Shown: positions 45,862-54,122 of the stretch, piece after piece
Layout of the letters: each line of letters opens with the position of its first letter
Numbering within the stretch: position 1 is the stretch's first letter
NCBI RefSeq assembly: GCF_002946835.1
Contig: NZ_CP026652.1
Span: 8,370,001-8,434,000 of the forward strand
Direction of reading: 5' to 3'
DNA length: 64,000 nucleotides
Source of the DNA: Streptomyces dengpaensis
Lineage (GTDB): Bacteria; Actinomycetota; Actinomycetes; Streptomycetales; Streptomycetaceae
The notes under the pieces: generated by a model
What the model was told of the DNA's origin: nothing
Databases searched by the model: none
What the model saw: the letters and a program-made list of their open reading frames with translations, nothing else
Made by a program: the position numbers and the translations under genes

Positions 45862-47040
45862 CTAGGGCAGCGACGCCGCCCGGCTCTCCTCGTGGGCGTG
45901 CGGGTACTCCGCGGTGCGGTGCTGGAAGGCGAGCACCTTGAGGTTCTGGACGACGCCCCGGCGGATCTCGATGGCGCGCCGGATCGTGTCGTCGGCGTCC
46001 CAGCCGTCGGGGCCCTGGAGCACGGCGTCCAGATACGGCAGGAGGGCCTCGCTGTTCTCCCAGGTCGCGGAGTTCCACAGGTAGGAGGGGCTGTGGTCCA
46101 CCCCGTAGTACCTGACGTGGTCGCCGACGGTGAACATCGGGTCGGTGAAGGTGGTGGGCCGGGCCCAGTCGAAGCCCATGCCCTCGTCGCAGGAGACGTC
46201 GATGACCAGGGTGCCGGGGGCCAGCTTGGGCAGGTCCTCGTCTATCAGGAACATCAGCGGCGCGTCGGTGTCCTGCAGCACGCAGTTGACGATGATGTTG
46301 TGCCCGGCGAGGAACTCGGCCAGCGGCAGCGGGCCGTCCTCGGTGAGGGCGACACTGCGTCGTGGGTTGAGGGTGTCGTCGGCTTTGTCGTGGTCGAAGT
46401 GGACGATCCGCGCGGAGTGGATGGGGGAGCTGACGGCGGTGACGCCACGCGCGGTGAGCACGTCGACGTCGTGCACGCCCAGGGCGCTGAGCGCGGTCAC
46501 TGCGCCGCGGGCGGTCGCGCCGAAGCCGATGACGACTGCGCGCTGACGCCGTCCGTAGTCGCCTGTCACGCCGGTCAGTTGCATGGCGTGCAGGACCGAG
46601 GAGTACCCGGCCAGCTCGTTGTTCTTGTGGAAGACGTGCAGGTTGAAGGCGCCGCTGCGGGTCCAGTGGTTCATCGCTTCGAAGGCGATCAGGGTCAGCC
46701 GCCGGTCGATGGCGGTCTGGGTGACCTTCTTGTCCTGGACACAGTGCGGCCAGCCCCACAAAACCTGGCCCTCGCGCAGTTCCGCCAGGTCTTCGTGGAG
46801 CGGTTTGGCCAGCAGGATGACATCGCAGCCGGCGATGAGTTCCTCGCGCGTGCGGAAGCCCGCGACGAGCGGGGCGAGCTGGCTGTCTGGGACGCCGAAA
46901 TACTCTCCGTAGTTTTCCTGGAGGTAGATGCGCTTGCGGAGACCGGCGTCGATGCGGTCGAAATGAGCGGGGTGAACGGGCAGACGATGCTCGTTTTCCT
47001 TGCGGGTCTGCGACATGATTCCGAGCGTGAGCTGCTGCAA
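45862..47040 (-). CDS. N5-(carboxyethyl)ornithine synthase-like / alanine dehydrogenase-PNT family enzyme
   Basis: A 392-residue NAD(P)-dependent oxidoreductase. The N-terminal ligand domain starts LTLGIMSQTRKENEHRLPVHP, like carboxyethylornithine synthase and alanine dehydrogenase. The central Rossmann motif is VVIGFGATARGAVTAL (~170), followed by VIDVSCDEGMGFDWARPTTF and HSPSYLWNSATWENSEALLPYLD. It would reductively condense pyruvate with an amino-acid amine or be a related opine-type dehydrogenase; the exact substrate is not decidable. TTG 47040 with GGGG upstream is used; ATG 47016 is an alternative. It stands alone between remnants. Confidence 0.85.
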   Translation of the reverse strand: MQQLTLGIMSQTRKENEHRLPVHPAHFDRIDAGLRKRIYLQENYGEYFGVPDSQLAPLVAGFRTREELIAGCDVILLAKPLHEDLAELREGQVLWGWPHCVQDKKVTQTAIDRRLTLIAFEAMNHWTRSGAFNLHVFHKNNELAGYSSVLHAMQLTGVTGDYGRRQRAVVIGFGATARGAVTALSALGVHDVDVLTARGVTAVSSPIHSARIVHFDHDKADDTLNPRRSVALTEDGPLPLAEFLAGHNIIVNCVLQDTDAPLMFLIDEDLPKLAPGTLVIDVSCDEGMGFDWARPTTFTDPMFTVGDHVRYYGVDHSPSYLWNSATWENSEALLPYLDAVLQGPDGWDADDTIRRAIEIRRGVVQNLKVLAFQHRTAEYPHAHEESRAASLP

Positions 47041-47631
47041 AATGCCCCTTTGGTTGCTCCCTGTTTAGCACACCGGGGCAGTCCGGCAGCCGGTCGCGAC
47101 GGGCGGGGCCAGGGGCGGGCGCATGGGCGGGAGCAGGGTCCGGGCGACTCCGCGTGGCCCTGGGCGCTTCCGGGCGGCGGCATCGGTCTCTGCGGCGATC
47201 GGGTCGCACAGCTCGGGCGGCCTTGGTCGACACCCGCGGGCCTGAAGGCGCTGCGCCCCGCGGACAAGCAGCAAGTGTCGCCGAATCGCCCTACCCGCCC
47301 GCCGCCCTCGCCGAGATCGTCCGGATCTACGGGCTGCGGAACACCTGGTTCGCTCCGCCCCCGCCCACGCCGGCCGACCCGCCACCCGGTCCTGACGCCA
47401 TGCCAGGCCCGTGAGAGAGGGGGAGAACCGAAGCCCCAGCAGCCCCAGCCGGCCTGTTGGCCCCAAGCGCGCCGGGCCGTCCGTGTCTGGTTGACGCCCT
47501 GGGCCGTGCTGCAACGCTACTGGCGGGTATGGTCTACGAAGCCCCCACCCGCGGCCCTCCAGGAACTGATCAACACCGTCGGCAGCGGCAGATCTCTTTA
47601 TCTCTACTGCCCGGTCTGACAAACCACCGGT
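47041..47631. other. Intergenic stretch without a supported gene
   Basis: 590 bp with short proline-rich frames only. Pieces such as ALAEIVRIYGLRNTWF and LQELINTVGSGRSLYL look like eroded coding sequence, but no family is recognisable. Confidence 0.5.
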
Positions 47632-47979
47632 CTAGAGGCGGAGCAGGCGTTGAGTGATCTCCCGGTACTGTCTCAACGCGAGGTGGAGTTCGGCGGACTG
47701 TGTCTCGGGATCGTGGTCCTGCCAGCCCGCACGGAGGGTACGCCGCTGTTCGGCGAGGGCCTCCATGAGCTGGGCGATGGTCTCGTCGAAGGCGCCTTGG
47801 GCTTCCTCCAGTGACTCACGCGGAGTGTCGGGGAAGGTGTTGACGGCCCGTCCGAGGCGCCGGATGATCTTGTCCCGCTCGACCGACGGGAACAGGGGTG
47901 CCGGGCCGGGGGCGCGGCGTCCCGCGATGTCGCGGGGCCGGTCCGCAGGCTGTTGAGCGCGTGTCTGGTCGTACATCAT
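47632..47979 (-). CDS. Conserved hypothetical helical protein
   Basis: A 115-residue soluble protein with an unstructured proline/arginine N-terminal third, then FPSVERDKIIRRLGRAVNTFPDTPRESLEEAQGAFDETIAQLMEALAEQRRTL and a second helix ending LRQYREITQRLLRL, likely a helical hairpin. The first of two tandem ATGs (47979) has GGAAAG 9 bp upstream. It resembles uncharacterised actinomycete proteins; no function assigned. It is divergent from the desaturase pseudogene. Confidence 0.7.
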   Translation of the reverse strand: MMYDQTRAQQPADRPRDIAGRRAPGPAPLFPSVERDKIIRRLGRAVNTFPDTPRESLEEAQGAFDETIAQLMEALAEQRRTLRAGWQDHDPETQSAELHLALRQYREITQRLLRL

Positions 47980-48302
47980 CAAGTGCCGCTTTCCTGTGCG
48001 TGCCAGATTTCCGAAGCGGCATGGCTCTGAGCCGTGCCGCCAGTTAACGTCCGGCATCGACCCGTGTCAACGCGATGCCGCTTGCGAGCAGACGCAGTTG
48101 TTACCCAGGCGGGAGTAGGGTGCAGGAGGTGAGTGCCTTCCGTATGCCGGAACTCGGACCGGCCCGGAGCGCCCTCTCGTGCCCTAGTGAGTCCACCAGA
48201 CCACATTCCTTCCGCAGCACGCCACCCATCCCCACAGGGGCAGCCCGTGACCCCGGCCGCGCCGTCAGCATCCAGGCCAAGGAGTCACGCATGCCGCTCA
48301 GT

Positions 48303-49282
48303 CCACCACGTCCGGGACGGTCACACCGCCGGACACCGTTCCGACACCCGAAGGCTACGACGGGACGTCCCCCTTCCCGCCGGACGGCCCGGCACCCGCG
48401 CGACGGCGGTGAGCGACTGTACGCCGCCGTCACTGCGGTGATCGTCGTCCTGCCGTTCGTGGCGATCGCCTGGCTGGCTGCTGTGGGGCCGGCTCATCCA
48501 CCCGGCCGACATCGTCCTCGCGCTCGTCCTCTACACCGTCACCGGCCGGGGCGTCACGGTCGGCTTCCACCGCGGCCTCACCCACGGCGGCTACCGGGCC
48601 GTCCGCCCCGTGCGCATCGCGCTCGCGGTGGCCGGTTCGATGAGCTTCCAGGGCGATGTCATCGGCTGGGTCGCCATCCACCGCCGCCATCACGCCTTCG
48701 CGGACCGCCCCGGCGACCCGCACTCGCCGTACCGCTACGGCACGCATCTGCGCGGCCAGTTGTGCGGACTGCTGCACGCGCACGTCGGCTGGCTGTTCCG
48801 CAACGACCGTACGCCCGCCGAACGTTACGGCCCGATCTCCTGGCGACCGCGACATCCGTGCCGTCAACCGCGACTTCCCGGCGCTGTGCGTCCTCACGCT
48901 CGCCCTGCCGTTCGCGGCGGGCTGGGCCATCGGCGGCTCCTGGCTGCACGGCGTAACCGCCCTGCTGTGGGCGGGACTTGTCCGCATAGCGCTGCTCCAC
49001 CACGTCACGTGGAGCGTGAACTCCATCTGCCACATGATCGGTGAGCGCCCCTTCCGCACCCGGCGCCACGACCGGGCCACCAACCTGTGGCCGCTCGCCC
49101 TGCTCTCGTTCGGCTAGAGCTGGCACAGCCTCCACCACGCCGACCCCACCAGCGCCCGCCACGGCGTCGACCGCGGCCAGCTCGACCCGTCGGCCGCCGT
49201 CATCCGCCTCCTCGAACGCCTCGGCTGGGTGCACGACGTGCGCTGGCCGACTCCGGCCCGCGTCGCCGCCCGCCGCGCCTGA
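48303..49282 (+). pseudogene. Acyl-CoA (delta-9) desaturase, multiply broken
   Basis: A recognisable membrane desaturase: GRGVTVGFHRGLTH (first His box), GWVAIHRRHHAFAD (second His box), and SWHSLHHADPTSARHGV (third His box). Lesions: an extra T after the PARRR codons near 48411, a frame slip near 48480 before LWGRLIHPADIV, lost bases near 48830 (ERYGPDLL), and an in-frame TAG replacing the Glu codon in LSFGESWH (49117-49119). Four independent defects mean long-standing loss of function. Confidence 0.9.
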
Positions 49283-49709
49283 CACCGAGTCCTACTACGG
49301 AGTGAAAGTGACCCTGCGCGGAGCGGACCGTGTCCTTCGTTCCCACACCGTGGGTGGCGTTGAGCACGAGCTCTATGCACTGCTGGTGCTCTATCAGACC
49401 ACCCTGCGAGCCCTCATCGAAGCCGCCGCCACCGCTCGCCTGGACCCGGACAGGCTCTCGTTGACCGTCGCACTGCACACGGTTCGGCTGACGGTGATCA
49501 CCGCCAGATCGTCCGACCCGGCCGACCTCACGGCAGTCCTGGTCCACGCCCGCAACCTCGCACCTGCCAGGCGTCGTTCACGCACCAGCCCCCGCTGCGT
49601 CAAACGCACCCTGTCGCCCTACGCCTACGACAAGACCAAAGGCAGCGTCGGACACAAAACCGCCGTGACCATCGACGTCACCCTCCTGACCAGCACCGAC
49701 GGACCCTAA
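49283..49709 (+). pseudogene. IS4-family transposase C-terminal remnant
   Basis: The frame reads GVKVTLRGADRVLRSHTVGGVEHELYALLVLYQ...LTVALHTVRLTVITA...SPRCVKRTLSPYAYDK, the C-terminal region of an actinobacterial IS4-type transposase. The DDE core is missing at the desaturase junction. The following 49710-49961 holds nothing assignable. Confidence 0.75.
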
Positions 49710-49961
49710 CTTCCCGGTCTTGGGCTTTAGGCGTGGGTGGCCATGTGGGGGGAGGAAGCGGTCGTCGGGCGCCCGGTAGTAGGTCTCGACGTAGGCGGCC
49801 AGGGAGTTGCAGCATTGGGCTCACGGCACCCACCTCGAGGACATCATCGAGGCCGAAGCCCTGGATTGACCTGCCGGCCTGGAGGGATGGCGGCGGTGGA
49901 GGGAGAGGCCCTGCCGGTTGTCAGTAGCGGCAGTTAGAGTGATCTCTGTTTTTCGCGGCCC

Positions 49962-50338
49962 GTGGTGGAGGCGGTGGGTGCCGGCTCGCTGGTGGAGAGC
50001 CTGGCCACGCAGTTCCGGTTCACCTACGGCTTTGAGGCCGGGGTGAGTGAGAAGAGGTCGTGGGGCAACAGTCTTCCCGCGCTCGCCCACACCCTGCTCG
50101 ACGCGGGCCTGGGGGACGTCGAGGTCCTCATCGAGTATCCGGTGCCGCTCTCCAACTACCGGGTCGACGCCCTGCTGGCCGGCGCCCACCCCGTCACAGG
50201 CGAGCCGTCCTATGTGGTGGTGGAGCTCAAGCAGTGGACGGCTGTGCAGCCGGTGCCGGACGCCGAGGACCTGGTGACGGTGGAGGGGATGGGCAACACC
50301 GCCCGCCTGCACCCCATCGCGCAGGTACGGACTTCACG
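49962..50338 (+). pseudogene. DUF2075-family protein, N-terminal fragment cut by ISAs1
   Basis: Reads LATQFRFTYGFEAGVSEKRSWGNSLPALAHTLLDAGLGDVEVLIEY, then PLSNYRVDALLAG and [14 protein letters not shown], the nuclease-like N-terminal domain of DUF2075 P-loop proteins (V-E-L-K-Q motif). Similarity stops at LHPIAQVR, 20-25 bp before the ISAs1 end, and the helicase-like ATPase part is absent on the far side. GTG 49962 is a provisional start. Confidence 0.72.
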
Positions 50339-50391
50339 AAGTCCCTCCACGGTCAGGGCTTCGGCGTAGTCGCGTGACGTCCGTTTCGTGA

Positions 50392-51571
50392 TCATGTGAG
50401 TCCGAGGAGGGCGAGAGGTCGGCTGGCGTCGCGGGCGTTGCGCCGGAGGCCGGCGGCGATGCTGCTCTTCCCGGCGAGGCGAAGGGCGCCGATGGCGAGG
50501 TTGCGCCAGGTCGCCATGGCGCGGGGTGCGGAGCCGCAGCTGGGAGGCGTCCTCGGCGAACGTCACGTCTCGGACGTGGTGCAGGGCTTCGATCTTCCAG
50601 TGGCTGCGGATCAGCCGAGCGAGCTCGGCGGGTGTGGCCTGTTCCGCAGTGAGGCTGGTGACCGCGTAGACGGTCTTGATGCTGACCTTGCCGGTCTTGC
50701 GGTCCATTCGGCGGCGTTTGAGCTGGATGGCCTGGCGGGCGCCGGGAAAGAGCAGGCTGTTCGCCGTGCACACCTTGATGCGGCGGATCTCACCGCGTCC
50801 GTGGCCGGTGTCGTGGGTGCGGCCCTGCAGCGGGATCTGCTTCCAGGGAAGGGATTTGAGCTGCTTGTGGAGCTTCTTCTGGTTCCCTTTCGCGATCACG
50901 AAGTACTGCGCGCCTCGGCCGAGCAGGTAGCTGGCGTGCTCGCGCTGGGTGTGCATGGCGTCGCTGGTCACGACCACGCCCGCCAGATCGGCGAGGGTCT
51001 CCAGCAGAGGCTGGAAGCAGGTGATCTCGTTGGTCTTCTCGCCAACGTCGAGTTGGGCCAGGACCAGGCCGGAGAGGTGGTCACAGGCGGCGAGTAGATG
51101 AATCTTGCGGCCCGTGGCCCTGGCCGCTCCGCGTAGGGTCTTGCCGTCGACCGCCACTGCGTGCAGCCGGCCGTCGGCCCCAGCGCGCCGGTCGGCCAGC
51201 CAGCGGCCCACCGCCCGGTCCAACGCGTCGCCGTCGATGCGGCCCAGCAGCCGACGCACCGTCGCCTCCGCCGGCAGGCACCGCTTCGGGAAGAGCGGAT
51301 CGGGCCGTACGCCGAGATGCTCCAGGACGGACGGCGGGGCGTCGGTGATCCACTCACCCACCGCCAGCAGGGAGGTCGCTCCGGCCAGAACCGCGCACGC
51401 GGTCAGCGCAAGCATGACGACCAGAGCGTGCCGTACGCCGCGCGGATTGCGAGGGTCGGGCACCTCGGCCAGACGCTCCAGCAGGCCCGGGATCTCCCCG
51501 GGTACGGCCCCGGGATGCTCGCGGAGTTGGTCAAAGGCAAGCGGGATCGGCGATGACGCGTCGGCAGGCAC
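50392..51571 (-). pseudogene. ISAs1-family transposase, frameshifted near the C terminus
   Basis: [59 protein letters not shown] (first D), [18 protein letters not shown] (second D) and [20 protein letters not shown] (E) are present. Near 50530 the frame shifts, and the true ending [43 protein letters not shown] continues in another register to 50392. GTG 51571 starts 3 bp after the XRE stop. Confidence 0.88.
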
Positions 51572-51574
51572 GGT

Positions 51575-51796
51575 TCATTCGCCCGCGGTGTCCTCGGCCT
51601 CCCAGCGAAGCAGATCGCCTGGCTGGCACTTGAGCACCTCGCAGAGCGCGGCGAGCGTCGCAAAGCGCACCGCCTTGGCGCGGCCGTTCTTGAGTACCGC
51701 CAGGTTGGCGGGCGTGATCCCTACGCGGTCAGCGAGTTCGCCCACGGACATCTTCCGCCTGGCCAGCATCACGTCGATGTCGACGGCGATCGGCAT
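51575..51796 (-). CDS. XRE-family helix-turn-helix regulator (small)
   Basis: A 73-residue protein that is essentially one Cro/CI-type HTH: MLARRKMSVGELADRVGITPANLAVLKNGRAKAVRFATLAALCEVLKCQPGDLLRWE. This is the YozG/YdaS-like type that normally accompanies DUF2975 membrane proteins. Its ATG overlaps the DUF2975 stop (TGATG) and its stop lies three bases before the transposase GTG, so all three genes probably form one transcript. It likely binds the palindrome at 52320-52336 for autoregulation. Confidence 0.9.
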   Translation of the reverse strand: MPIAVDIDVMLARRKMSVGELADRVGITPANLAVLKNGRAKAVRFATLAALCEVLKCQPGDLLRWEAEDTAGE

Positions 51797-52287
51797 CAGA
51801 TCACCTCGTCCAACTCGGCCTGCATCTGCGCCGCTTCGACGTCGCGGGCGACGGCCTGGGCGAGCAGCATCCGCAGCACGAGCACGATGAGCGCGACTCC
51901 CAGGATGGCCACGCCAATCCCGCCCATGATGAGGGTGACGCCCGGGTCGTCCCGCTGGCCCGGCGCGTTGAGGACCGTGACTGCGAACCACACGAGAGCA
52001 GCCGCAACGATCGCGCCGATGATGACGTCCACGTACCGGAAGGCGGCGTGGGAGAACACGGTTCCGCGTCGCACCATCGTTACCAGTCGCCATACACAGA
52101 CCAGGGCGACCTGGGCCGTCCCGATGCCCAGGATCGTGATCACGCGCAGCGGGGTCAGCGGGAGCGACCCGTCCTCCGGGTCGCTCCCGCTGACCAACGC
52201 CCACACCATCAATGCCTGTACGAACACGGTGCCGGTGAGCACCACCACGAGCACGGCGCGCAGCGCGCGCACTGCCAGCTTTCCCAT
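51796..52287 (-). CDS. DUF2975 integral membrane protein
   Basis: A 163-residue protein with four predicted membrane helices: ALRAVLVVVLTGTVFVQALMVWAL, LRVITILGIGTAQVALVCVWRL, YVDVIIGAIVAAALVWFAVTVL and GVTLIMGGIGVAILGVALIVLVLRMLL, and a short acidic cytoplasmic tail. The family is always paired with a small XRE regulator and its function is unknown. ATG 52287 follows GGAAGG by 7 bp; the longer open frame upstream crosses the operator and is not used. Confidence 0.88.
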   Translation of the reverse strand: MGKLAVRALRAVLVVVLTGTVFVQALMVWALVSGSDPEDGSLPLTPLRVITILGIGTAQVALVCVWRLVTMVRRGTVFSHAAFRYVDVIIGAIVAAALVWFAVTVLNAPGQRDDPGVTLIMGGIGVAILGVALIVLVLRMLLAQAVARDVEAAQMQAELDEVI

Positions 52288-52319
52288 GACCCATCCTTCC
52301 ATCGAGCTACGATGGGAAT

Positions 52320-52336
52320 CTATCGAATCTCGATAG
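52320..52336. promoter_or_regulatory. Palindromic operator for the DUF2975-XRE genes
   Basis: Perfect dyad CTATCGA-ATC-TCGATAG, 33 bp upstream of the DUF2975 start, where an XRE autorepressor site is expected. Confidence 0.7.
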
Positions 52337-52618
52337 GTGAAGCAAGGGCTGGGCCGGAGGGCGGGCGGCGGTTTCGCACCATGGCGGGATGCCGCCGCCC
52401 CCTCCCGCGGCATGGCGCGTTGCGAAGGTTTTCGATCTTGCCGAAGTCGACCTTGCTTAGCCACAAATCGGACGCCATACGACTACGCCGAAGCCTTGGT
52501 CCTGTTTGTGAGCCAGGCCAAGTTGTCCCCCAAGGACTCAGTGCTTGAGGACGGATGATTGCAGCGGCGGTACAGAAAAGCAGTGAAGATGACGAAAGTG
52601 CTTCGTGGGAATGAAGCG

Positions 52619-52649
52619 GCCCCGGCCGGGATTCCGGTCCGGCCGGGGC
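52619..52649. terminator. GC-rich hairpin, repeat of 45541
   Basis: GCCCCGGCCGG/CCGGCCGGGGC arms followed by a second C/G-rich inverted repeat to 52702, at the 3' end of the minus-strand gene 52700-52888. The same block stands alone at 45541-45617. Confidence 0.7.
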
Positions 52650-52699
52650 CTGGTCCCGCCCGCCCCCAGAGCTCACGGGGGTACGGGGTCGGGCGGGGG

Positions 52700-52888
52700 C
52701 TAGGTGCGCGCGGCGCGGTACGTCCTCCACAGCTGGTCCGCCTCCGCGCACCGCCGCTCTCCGTGCCCGCAGCCGTCGCACGTGGTGGCGTGGTCGATGT
52801 AGGCGCGGTACGCGGTCTGGATGCGGTTGTACGTGCCGCTGTCGGCGACCATCTGATGTGGCCTGACGCGCTTCCCGAGTCGCGCCAC
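52700..52888 (-). CDS. Small hypothetical protein with paired cysteines
   Basis: A 62-residue protein: KRVRPHQMVADSGTYNRIQTAYRAYIDHATTCDGCGHGERRCAEADQLWRTYRAART. The C-DGC-GHGERRC pattern suggests a small zinc-binding or redox motif. GTG 52888 follows the upstream small gene's stop by 16 bp with AAGG ahead; an ATG at 52852 is possible. It resembles small streptomycete proteins found beside DUF397/XRE loci; function unknown. Confidence 0.6.
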   Translation of the reverse strand: MARLGKRVRPHQMVADSGTYNRIQTAYRAYIDHATTCDGCGHGERRCAEADQLWRTYRAART

Positions 52889-52904
52889 TCCCGCCTTACG
52901 CCGC

Positions 52905-53096
52905 TCACGACGCGCCGCCCTTGTGCGGGTGGTTGCGGATCTCGATGCTGCAGTCCGTCGCCCGCGACGGGTTCCCTGCGGTCGTGTACTCGGCCCGCTG
53001 CCGGGCCAGCGCCCCGCAGACACCACAGCCCGATGCGGGGGCGGGTTCGCTGAGGGGGAGTTCGAGCGTGATCGGCGGGTCCATGGTCGTCTTCAT
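52905..53096 (-). CDS. Small hypothetical protein with CGVCGAL motif
   Basis: A 63-residue protein: an acidic N-terminal part (MDPPITLELPLSEPAPASG) then CGVCGALARQRAEYTTAGNPSRATDCSIEIRNHPH, a possible zinc ribbon half-site. ATG 53096 has GGAGG 8 bp upstream, a strong start. It is divergent from the frameshifted gene at 53340 and co-directional with 52700-52888. Such proteins accompany DUF6879/XRE gene sets; role unknown. Confidence 0.7.
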   Translation of the reverse strand: MKTTMDPPITLELPLSEPAPASGCGVCGALARQRAEYTTAGNPSRATDCSIEIRNHPHKGGAS

Positions 53097-53197
53097 CCGC
53101 GTGCCTCCGCTGGCGTGGGCCTGCCCAGACACCGGAGCGCGGCGTGTGCACGGGCAGAGTGGTCGGGCTTCCGCTGGCCACGACGCTAGAAGCCCGA

Positions 53198-53327
53198 TGT
53201 GCAACACAGCCAGCAATGTGCAGATCTGTCTATGAACCTGCGCCAGACCAGAGTGATGGCCGTTTTGCCCTCTTGACCGACTAGCCCTATGGGATGACGG
53301 TGTTGCACACAACTGCACATCCCATAG
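53198..53327. promoter_or_regulatory. Divergent control region with TGTGCA boxes and an inverted repeat
   Basis: TGTGCA at 53198 and 53217 and its complement TGCACA at 53304 and 53314, plus the perfect inverted repeat CTATGGGATG (53287-53296) / CATCCCATAG (53318-53327). It lies between the small gene at 53096 and the operon starting at 53340. A candidate site for the XRE-DUF5753 regulator. Confidence 0.55.
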
Positions 53328-53339
53328 ACGGAGGCAGCC

Positions 53340-53598
53340 ATGTCGCTACTGTTCATCGGCATCGACCCGAACACCGGGGACAAGCAGAGTCCCACAGTGT
53401 GGGTTGACCAGGAGAAGAAGGAACTCGTCTTCCAGGGCTGGAAGCCAGGCACCGAAGGAAGCGGAATGCGCCGCGTTCGAGGTGCCCGGGCACGGGAAGG
53501 GGATCCCGGAAAGCGAGGCCGTGATCCGTATCCCGGCCAGGATGGTGCACATGATCAGGGAGGCGTGCGATGCCGTCGAGCGTGCCGACATTCGATGA
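53340..53598 (+). pseudogene. Small conserved hypothetical gene with one frameshift
   Basis: ATG 53340 preceded by GGAGG gives MSLLFIGIDPNTGDKQSPTV and a WVDQEKKELVFQGWKPGT segment; the natural continuation KEAECAAFEVPGHGKGIPESEAVIRIPARMVHMIREACDAVERAD lies in another frame after about 53455, consistent with loss of one base. The C terminus overlaps the DUF6879 gene start, as expected for an intact operon, so the lesion is recent or a sequence error. Proteins of this kind precede DUF6879 in streptomycetes. Confidence 0.75.
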
Positions 53599-54097
53599 GC
53601 TGATCGCGAACTGCAGGCACTCTGCTGAGCACTTGGAGATGCGCGACTCCTACGCCGTCGACTACGAAGAGGGCCCGTTCGCCGAGTGGCGGAACGGTTT
53701 CCGCCACGACCCATCCGACCGAGAGTCGTGGTGGCGGCAGTGGCTCGACCTGATCCAGGAGACCGTGGGCCGCGGCATCGTGGTGCGTCGGGCCCGGATC
53801 GTGTCCGAACCGGTCAGCGAGTACACGAAGTTCCTGTACGACGGCACCTTCACCAACGTCGCCGCAGGCGAGCAGGTGCGATGGCTGCCGCGCCGCCGGG
53901 CATCCGACATCGCCCTGCCGGGAAACGACTTCTGGCTGTTCGACGATCAGTGGGTCCACTGGAACCACTTCGCCGGCGATGGATCCTGGACCGGGGAGGA
54001 GATTACGGACGACCCGGCCGCCGCCAAGCTGTGCACCGAGGCGTTCGAAGCGGTGTGGGCGCGCGCCACCCCACACGACCAGTACGAGACCCACTGA
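53570..54097 (+). CDS. DUF6879-family protein
   Basis: A 175-residue protein: FDELIANCRHSAEHLEMRDSYAV, ESWWRQWLDLIQETVGRGIVVRRARIVSEPVSEYTKFLYDGT and VRWLPRRRASDIALPGNDFWLFDDQWVHWNHF are the family's conserved blocks. It is followed 25 bp later by the XRE-DUF5753 regulator; this pair is widespread in Streptomyces, in the WhiJ/BldB-like regulatory systems linked to development. It probably modulates the regulator; the mechanism is unknown. Confidence 0.9.
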   Translation: MPSSVPTFDELIANCRHSAEHLEMRDSYAVDYEEGPFAEWRNGFRHDPSDRESWWRQWLDLIQETVGRGIVVRRARIVSEPVSEYTKFLYDGTFTNVAAGEQVRWLPRRRASDIALPGNDFWLFDDQWVHWNHFAGDGSWTGEEITDDPAAAKLCTEAFEAVWARATPHDQYETH

Positions 54098-54122
54098 CAG
54101 GAAGCACCGGACAGGCCAGCTC

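Larger units (their letters stand above)
50355..52497 (-). mobile_element. ISAs1-family element enclosing a DUF2975-XRE pair
   Basis: Terminal inverted repeats 50355-50391 and 52461-52497 match at 30 of 37 positions, starting A(G/A)GGCTTCGGCGTAGTCG. Between them on the minus strand lie a DUF2975 membrane protein, an XRE regulator and the ISAs1 transposase. The left repeat abuts the transposase stop as in ordinary ISAs1 elements, but the right repeat lies about 0.9 kb beyond the transposase start. No matching target duplication was found. Confidence 0.65.

Noticed and set aside
47041..47631. Possible gene upstream of the carboxyethylornithine synthase-like enzyme
   Set aside because: Frames are short and proline-rich, without start signals or homology I recognise.
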